Assembly: GCA_019454045.1 (NCBI GenBank)
Contig: SKCR01031870.1
Span: 1 to 64,000 of the forward strand
Direction: 5' to 3'
Length of the DNA stretch: 64,000 nucleotides
Origin: Zanthoxylum bungeanum
Taxonomy: Eukaryota > Streptophyta > Magnoliopsida > Sapindales > Rutaceae
Position 1 is the stretch's first letter, and each line of letters opens with the position of its first letter. Positions 57,902 through 64,000 of the stretch are shown here, in pieces. A model generated the notes under the pieces. It was not told where the DNA came from. It worked only from the letters and a program-made list of their open reading frames with translations, and searched no databases. The position numbers were made by a program, and so were the translations under genes.

Positions 57902-59348
57902 ATGGCGGGTCAATCCACAAACCAGTTTGCGCGTATGCTTGATGCGAACAAACTGAAAGGCGCTGAGAACTTTACTGACTGGGAATGGCTTGAGGATTGT
58001 CCTTGATTCCGAGAAGTTGGGATATGTGCTTGAGGGCCCTTTGCCCCTTGCAGTGGGTGAGGAGGCTTCGGAAGAGGAACGCCGAGTTTTTGAAACTTGG
58101 AAGGATGATGACTTAAGAGTTAAGTCATACATCCTCAGTTCGCTCTCTCCGAAACTCAAACAGCAATACTATGGTATGATTGATTCCTACAGTATGATGA
58201 CGCGATTAAGACAATCATTCGAGAACCAAGAACAAGTGATTGTTCATAAAGTCGCCATGGAACTGTTCCATGCACGTCTGGATGAGGGGCAAAGTGTTAG
58301 CCCACATGTTCTTCAAATGATCGATTTGATCGATCAATTGAGGCAACATAATCTCATCCTGAATGACATTCTCGGGAGGAGTGTCATTCTGGGTTCTCTT
58401 CCAGTTTCATTCCGACAGTTTGTGATGTACTTCAACAGGCACGGGACCGTCTGCACCTACCATGAGCTGCATAGGATGTTGCTCACGGCAGAAGAGGACC
58501 TTAGGAATGGATTACCAACACGCCCTCCCAGATCTACTTCTCTTTCAGCTTCTTCCCAAGGAATGTCCAAGGGAAAGAACAAGAAAGGGAAGAAGAAGAA
58601 GAAGGCAGTTGGTCCTCAACTGCAGCCGAAGATAGCAAAGCCCAAAAGGGCTTCTGAAGACAAATGCCACCACTGCGGCAAGGTCGGGCACTGGAAGAGG
58701 AACTGTCCAGATTACATTGCCCAGATCAGGAGGGAGAGAGCATCGACATCAGGTACTTTTATTTTTCCAGTTATTGATATATCTTTGGCTTGTGAAGCCG
58801 TTACATCCAACTGGATTTTAGACTCTGCTTGTCCCATTCACATTTGCAATTCGTTGCAGGTGCTGAAGGAAAGTAGAAGGCTGAAGCCTGGAGAGATGCA
58901 GTTGCGATTCGGGAGTGGAGACTCACTGGATGCAGTTGCAGTGGGAGTATGCGAGATCTCATTGCCGAATGGGACACTTTTGTTAAATGAATGCATTTTT
59001 GTACCAGGATGTGTGGCTAATATTATATCCCTTTATGTATTAGATACAGAAGGCTTTTGTATTAATATTAAGAATAGTTCTTTGTATTTATATGATAAAA
59101 ATAATATTAAGATCCTTTGTTGTCCAAATATGCATGGTCATTATACACTGCAAACATCAAAAGATATATTGAGTTCTGAAATTAATAAACGTAGTATACC
59201 TGAAATTAATAATACTGAACTATGGCATATGCGGCTAGGTCATATTGGGGCTAAACGCCTTAATCAAATGGTTAGGAATGGTTTGATACCAGATCTCACC
59301 ATTGAATCCTTTCCAACCTGTGAATCCTGTATTCAAGGTAAAAAATGA
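57902..59348 (+). pseudogene. E2 Gag-protease-pre-integrase
   Basis: ATG at 57902 (MAGQSTNQFARML) is followed by a small deletion near 57985 that shifts frame. From 57990 a 452-codon frame continues through Gag, a Lys-rich linker, CHHCGKVGHWKRNC, the protease site ILDSACPIHIC, and the pre-integrase zinc module ELWHMRLGHIGAKRLNQ to CESCIQ. An extra A near 59342 then brings a stop at 59346. The frame is better kept here than in E1, where the same region has a nonsense codon. Confidence 0.88.
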
Positions 59349-60230
59349 CTAAAGCTCCATTTTCTGGTGTTGGACACCGAGCCACTAACTTACTGGAACT
59401 CGTACATTCTGATGTAGTGTGGTCCACTAAGTCAAACTGCTCACAGTGGTTATTCATACTTCGTTACCTTTACCGATGATTTATCACGGTACGGTTATGT
59501 CTATTTGATGCGACATAAATCGAGAAACTTTTGAAAAGTTCAAAGAATTCCGAAATGAAATAGAAAAACAAACTGGGAAATATATTAAATGCCTTCGATC
59601 TGATCGAGGTGGCGAATATATGAGTGGTGAGTTCATTGATTATATGAAAGAGAATGGGATTCTCGCTCAATACACTCCTCCAGGTACCCCACAACACAAT
59701 GGAGTATCTGAGAGGAGAAATCGGACTTTATTGGATATGGTCCGATCAATGTTGAGTTTCACAGATTTGCCCTATTATTTATGGGGCTACTCTCTCTTAC
59801 CGCCGCACATCTTTTGAATAAGATTCCTTCAAAAGCTGTTCCTACGACACCGTATGAGATATGGTTCGGTAGGAGACCAAATCTTAATTATATTAAGGTT
59901 TGGGGTTGTCCTGCCTATGTCAGGGTGACTCAGCAAAGTAAGCTTTCGCCTCGAGGGCAAAAGTTTAGGTTTATTGGATATCCTCCGAATACGAGGGGAT
60001 ATCTGTTCTATGATACCGAGCATCGAAATGTATTCGTAGCTCGCTTCGTAAAATTTCTAGAAGTAGAATTTTTGTCAGAAGGTGGTGATCATAGACAGGT
60101 TATGCTTGACGAAGTACAACCTGAAAACAATGAACCAACGGAGGAACCTGAAGTTCAAGTAGATGAAGGACCTTCAACACACACCGTAGGTCGCAAAGGG
60201 TATCTAGACCTCCTGAACGCTTGTATTTGA
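59349..60230 (+). pseudogene. E2 integrase, frameshifted
   Basis: Core sequence resumes after 59349 in a new frame. A two-base duplication near 59415 (gtagtgtgg for gtatgtgg) and shifts near 59522 and 59587 break it. 59620-59817 has the GVSERRNRTLLDMVRSML block with the catalytic Glu. 59781-60230 carries AHLLNKIPSKAVPTTPYEIW and the C-terminal linker. Confidence 0.85.
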
Positions 60231-61846
60231 TACAAGAAAAGAGTCTGGATGTTCTCTTAATAGAAGAGACAGATCCTTTCACCTATAGAGAATCGATGTT
60301 GGACATCGACTCCGTGAAATGGCAAAGTGCCAGTGGAAATCGAGATAGACTCAATGCATGAGAATCAAGTTTGGGACTTGGTTCCGCTTCCAGAGGGAAT
60401 TGTTCCTATCGGCTGTAAATGGGTTTACAAGAGGAAGCGAGGGCCCGACGGTAAGGTTGAAACTTACAAGGCCCGACTGGTGCAAAAGGTTACACGCAGC
60501 GACCTGGCGTCGACTACGATGAAACTTTTTCACCGTTGCAATGCTTAAGTCTATTCGGATTTTGCTTTCTATAGCTGCGTATCATGACTACGAGATTTGG
60601 CAAATGGATGTCAAAACGGCTTTTCTAAATGGATTTCTTGATGAAGAAATCTATATGGAACAGCCGGAAGGTTTTGCATCCAGCGAAAACTCGGGCATGG
60701 TATGTAAGCTTAAGAAGTCCATTTATGGACTCAAACAAGCTTCACGAAGTTGGAATCTTCAATTCGACGAGATTATTAGATCGTCTGGTTTTCTCAAGAA
60801 TTCAGAAGAATCCTGTGTGTATCAGAAGGCCAGTGGGAGCATGGTCGTATTTTTAGTCCTGTATGTTGATGACATCCTAATCATTGGAAATGATTTAGGT
60901 ATGTTACAAGGCGTTAAAGCGTACCTCTATAAGAATTTCTCCATGAAGGACCTAGGAGAAGCTTCCTATGTTTTAGGGATAAAACTCTATAGAGATAGAC
61001 AAAGGAAGCTGATTGGGTTATCCCAATCAACGTACATAGATAAGATCTTGGAACGGTATAATTTTGGTAACTGTAAGACAGCAAATACCGTTCCGACATG
61101 GGATTCATCTTTCAAAGAAGATGAGTTCGCAGACAGAAGATGAGAAGGTTAGAATGTCTAACCAACACTTATGCTTCGTGTTTGGGCAGCATAATGTATG
61201 CCATGTTATGTACTAGGCCTGTATCAGTTTCGCTGTTAGCGTTACTAGCAGATATCAGTCCAATCCAGGTAATGACCATTGGATGGCCATTAAACATATC
61301 CTCAAGTATCTTAAAGGTACTAAGGATAAGTTAATAATTTATGGAGGAAACGAACTGCAAGTTAATGGATATACAGACTCTGATTTCCAATCGGATCCCG
61401 ATGATAGAAAGTCTACATCTGGATTTGTCTTTACCCTTAACGGTGGCGCAGTTTGTTGGAAAAGTTCCAAGCAGGGATCAACAGCTGATTCCACTACTGA
61501 GGCGGAATATATTGCAGCTTCTGAAGCCGAAAAAGTGGCTGTGTGGATAAAGAATTTTGTCACAGAATTGGGAGTTGTCCCAAGTATCGTGAAAGCGATT
61601 CCGTTATACTGTGATAATACTGGAGCCATTGCGCAAGCAAAGGAACCAATGGCGCATCAGAAGTCGAAGCATGTGGAACGCAAGTACCACATCATTCGAG
61701 AGATTGTGTCTCGAGGGGATATTGTCGTGTGCAAGGTACCGAGTGAAGACAATGTAACAGACCCGCTGACGAAGGCCATACCTCCGAAGTTGTTTGATAA
61801 ACACGTGGAGTCGATGGGTATTAGATACAATCGTTATTGGCACTAG
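60231..61846 (+). pseudogene. E2 reverse transcriptase-RNase H, frameshifted
   Basis: RT fingers are in 60327-60548 (CKWVYKRKRGPDGKVETYKARL) and are broken by a deletion near 60482. 60541-61143 has DVKTAFLNGFLDEEIYMEQ, YVDDILIIGND and MKDLGEASYVLGIKL. After shifts near 61100-61280, 61283-61846 is an intact RNase H reading YTDSDFQSDPDDRKSTSGF, TTEAEYIAASEAEKVAVWIK and PLTKAIPPKLFDKHVESMG. E1 lacks a short stretch just before the final stop, so E2 keeps the fuller C-terminus. Confidence 0.87.
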
Positions 61847-61862
61847 AGCAAGTGAGAGTTTT
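61847..61862 (+). other. Polypurine tract of E2
   Basis: AGAGCAAGTGAGAG then T-run next to the 3' LTR; one base differs from the E1 tract. Confidence 0.75.
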
Positions 61863-64000
61863 TGTTGGGGTTGGTGCTCACAGCGCCAATTCCCGGTTGT
61901 ATTCCTTGTAAATACTTCTGTAAAAAAAATATTATTATGAATAATATATGTAGTTTCTTTAATATAATGAATCTTATAATATGGTAAAGACGTAAAGACC
62001 CTAGAATGATTAGTCATGATACAGTTGCAAAAGCGTCGCAACGGACATTGACAAGTATCATGACGTTGTCATTCTCAGACAGTTCCTGGTCAAGGTTTAC
62101 ACTGCTTGGTCAGCAAAGTAAACCGTTGAGACCGGTACAAGTCGTATACTGGAATATATGATTCCAATGGTTTCTCAATGAACCATAAGTCTTGGAGACT
62201 GGTATAGACCTGTAGGTTTTTATAGCGGATAAACACTGAACGACTCACCGAAGATTCTTAATGGATGGTACACCAACGTCAATAAGAATCTTCTTGGGTT
62301 GAGTAGCACTTGTGATTCTTAGACTTGAGATGCCATCGTGGGCACATGAGACATCTTCTACACTTAGATGGCAGTCACGTCACCGATCTATTTAGATCAG
62401 ACCTCCGCCTGTTCGTTGGGTGTAGATAGATCCTCAGTGTGTCCTATGTGTGTCAAGATAGGATCCGTCAGTTCTGTGTACCAGAGCATAGGTAGTCCAT
62501 ACAATTAGCAATAAGATATAAATCCATGGGCCCGTGGTAAAGTTTAGAAGCTAGTTCTAAACATTCTTATGAGAATTGCTAATAGAATAGTCGACTGGAT
62601 AATCCCTATAGAGATTTGACGTTTACATCTATATCTCTGGGATAAATCCGGATACCTGTGACGGAGGAATTAAACATTTGCCATGACCTCGACCTGTATG
62701 ATTCAGCCAGTTTATCCGTGATCGTCATAATTTATGGGTGGATAAATTATGGACATGAAATTTGATTCGTGACGGATACGCCTGAATCTAGAGAGTCTCA
62801 ATAATGAATAAACTCGTAGAGCACTAGAGCAACATTAATAAGCAATACTGATTGTTTATAAAGTCGTTTAAAGGTAAACGCAAAATACACGTGTAGGGAC
62901 CCGATAGTCATTTACTAGATTATTGTGTATTTACATTTAATACTTGATTATTTTAAATACACATTAATTAAATGTCAAATTGAGATATTTGACTTATATC
63001 ATAAATGAATATATGTATTTAATATTTAATGTAAATATAATACATATATTTGAGATATTTGTATTTAATTAATTAATTAATTATTTAATTGTTAAATGAT
63101 TAATATAATTAAAATATAAATATCTTATATTTAGATATTAGTTTTGTAATGATTATAGTTTGCTTTATTAAAGTAAATAAATATCCATAAAGTTAGTTTA
63201 GATATTTAATTACTTTAACCAAATGCATTTGAAATGAATTTGAAATGAAAAATTTGGTATATGCTTGTTGATAATTTCGGCCAAGGCCATTTCCTTCACA
63301 AGTATATATTGTTTCATTTGCTTTTCATTTCATTTAACCTAATACAATTTCACAAAAGAAAAACATCATTGAAGGAACTTAAAGAAAGCTTGAGAAATAA
63401 AGAAAATCAAGGAAAGCTTGATTTTAGTAAGTTTTCTCCAACTTACTATTAGTAAGGAAATTGTTCCTTAGGATCTAGGCTTCAATATATGATGTCCTTA
63501 GGTTATTTCTTTCTTTATTCTTTGTGTTTTTGTTGATGGAAAGTTTGGTGAAATTGTAAAGCATGTATGGTGAAGAAAGGATGTAACTATGTAGTTATAT
63601 GTATTCTTTTATGGTTTATGAAACCATGTTGCTATTCTAGAGTTGTTGACCCACTCTTAAATGACCTAGATTTGATCTTGAGTTGTTTCATTGTGTTGAG
63701 ACTTGAATTAGTTGAAAGATTGATGATTGAAACATTTGATTTAATGTAAATGGCCTAATTTGTCCAATTTGGGAAATTGAGAAATTAGGGTTTGTAACCT
63801 ATTCTAATTTGGGGCTTTTGAAATATGTTGTGCATTTAGGTGTGTATATGATACATATAAATTTCATGTTGATTGGATTTCATTTGGATGAGTTTTGAAG
63901 CATGAAATGACAAAAGGCACAAAACCCCCAAATGGAGGCTCTCGGCCAAAAAATTAATTTTTGATTTTTGTTGCTTTTGGTGTTTTGATGTTTTGAACAT
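61863..64000 (+). repeat. 3' LTR of E2 (truncated by window edge)
   Basis: Starts TGTTGGGG and aligns along 54725-56880. About 0.26 kb of the LTR should lie beyond the window. Confidence 0.92.

Larger units (their letters stand above)
54725..64000 (+). mobile_element. Ty1/copia element E2, second E-family copy, right end outside window
   Basis: 5' LTR 54725-57142, primer site at 57146, gag-pol 57902-61846, polypurine tract 61847-61862. The 3' LTR starts at 61863 and is cut by the window edge after 2138 bp. It is highly similar to E1 throughout. Gag-pol has many small indels, but it lacks the E1 nonsense codon in gag. The five bases before it are AAATT, the expected TSD. Confidence 0.93.

Overview
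This window is plant nuclear DNA, almost certainly from a eudicot. The evidence is G-type lectin S-receptor-like kinase (SRLK) genes with GT-AG introns, Ty1/copia, Sirevirus-like and Gypsy-type LTR elements using tRNA-iMet primer sites (TGGTATCAGAGC), hAT and pogo-like DNA transposons, a LINE scrap, a probable tRNA-derived SINE and AT-rich intergenic DNA. I cannot name the species. No bacterial or organellar genes, CRISPR arrays, rRNA or tRNA genes were seen.

Layout. 1-4809: minus-strand copia-derived LTR element A (3' LTR runs off the left edge) that carries a subtilase gene fragment and is inserted in the kinase exon of SRLK1. 4810-7149: SRLK1, a broken lectin receptor kinase. 7215-13919: copia element B with a perfect 5-bp target duplication, 65 bp upstream of the SRLK1 ATG. 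13925-14575: former SRLK1 upstream DNA and a LINE scrap. 14625-16874: truncated copia C. 16875-34009: element D, a Sirevirus-like element with gag and an env-position ORF but no pol, split by a 9.5-kb nested copia E1 (22396-31884, 2.4-kb LTRs, perfect TSD ATAAT). 34010-37860: Sirevirus remnant F, itself split by a rearranged Gypsy LTR palindrome (34643-37250). 38105-40485: decayed hAT transposase. 40750-41404: two LTR scraps. 41405-41626: first-exon fragment of a DMR6-like 2-oxoglutarate oxygenase. 42625-43810: pogo-like transposase pseudogene. 46336-49613: SRLK2, the one gene that looks intact (7 exons, predicted 833 aa). 49614-54724: noncoding DNA with a 540-bp direct duplication, a probable SINE and a 556-bp hAT MITE with perfect 8-bp TSD. 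54725-64000: E2, a second copy of the E family, whose 3' LTR runs off the right edge.

How it fits together. The host content is a small SRLK cluster (SRLK1 dead, SRLK2 apparently functional, plus a duplicated SRLK2-like upstream segment near 45.3 kb) expanded by nested retrotransposons. Nesting order can be read directly: E1 is inside D; A and B are both inside SRLK1; E2 is inside a C-family LTR scrap. Every transposon coding region seen carries stops, frameshifts or deletions, so none looks autonomous as it stands. I found no convincing new biological system. The most unusual items are the pol-less D element with GTTCGAAC-punctuated arrays, the captured subtilase fragment in A, the 0.6-kb palindrome of Gypsy LTRs, and a GC-AG in-frame intron in SRLK2.
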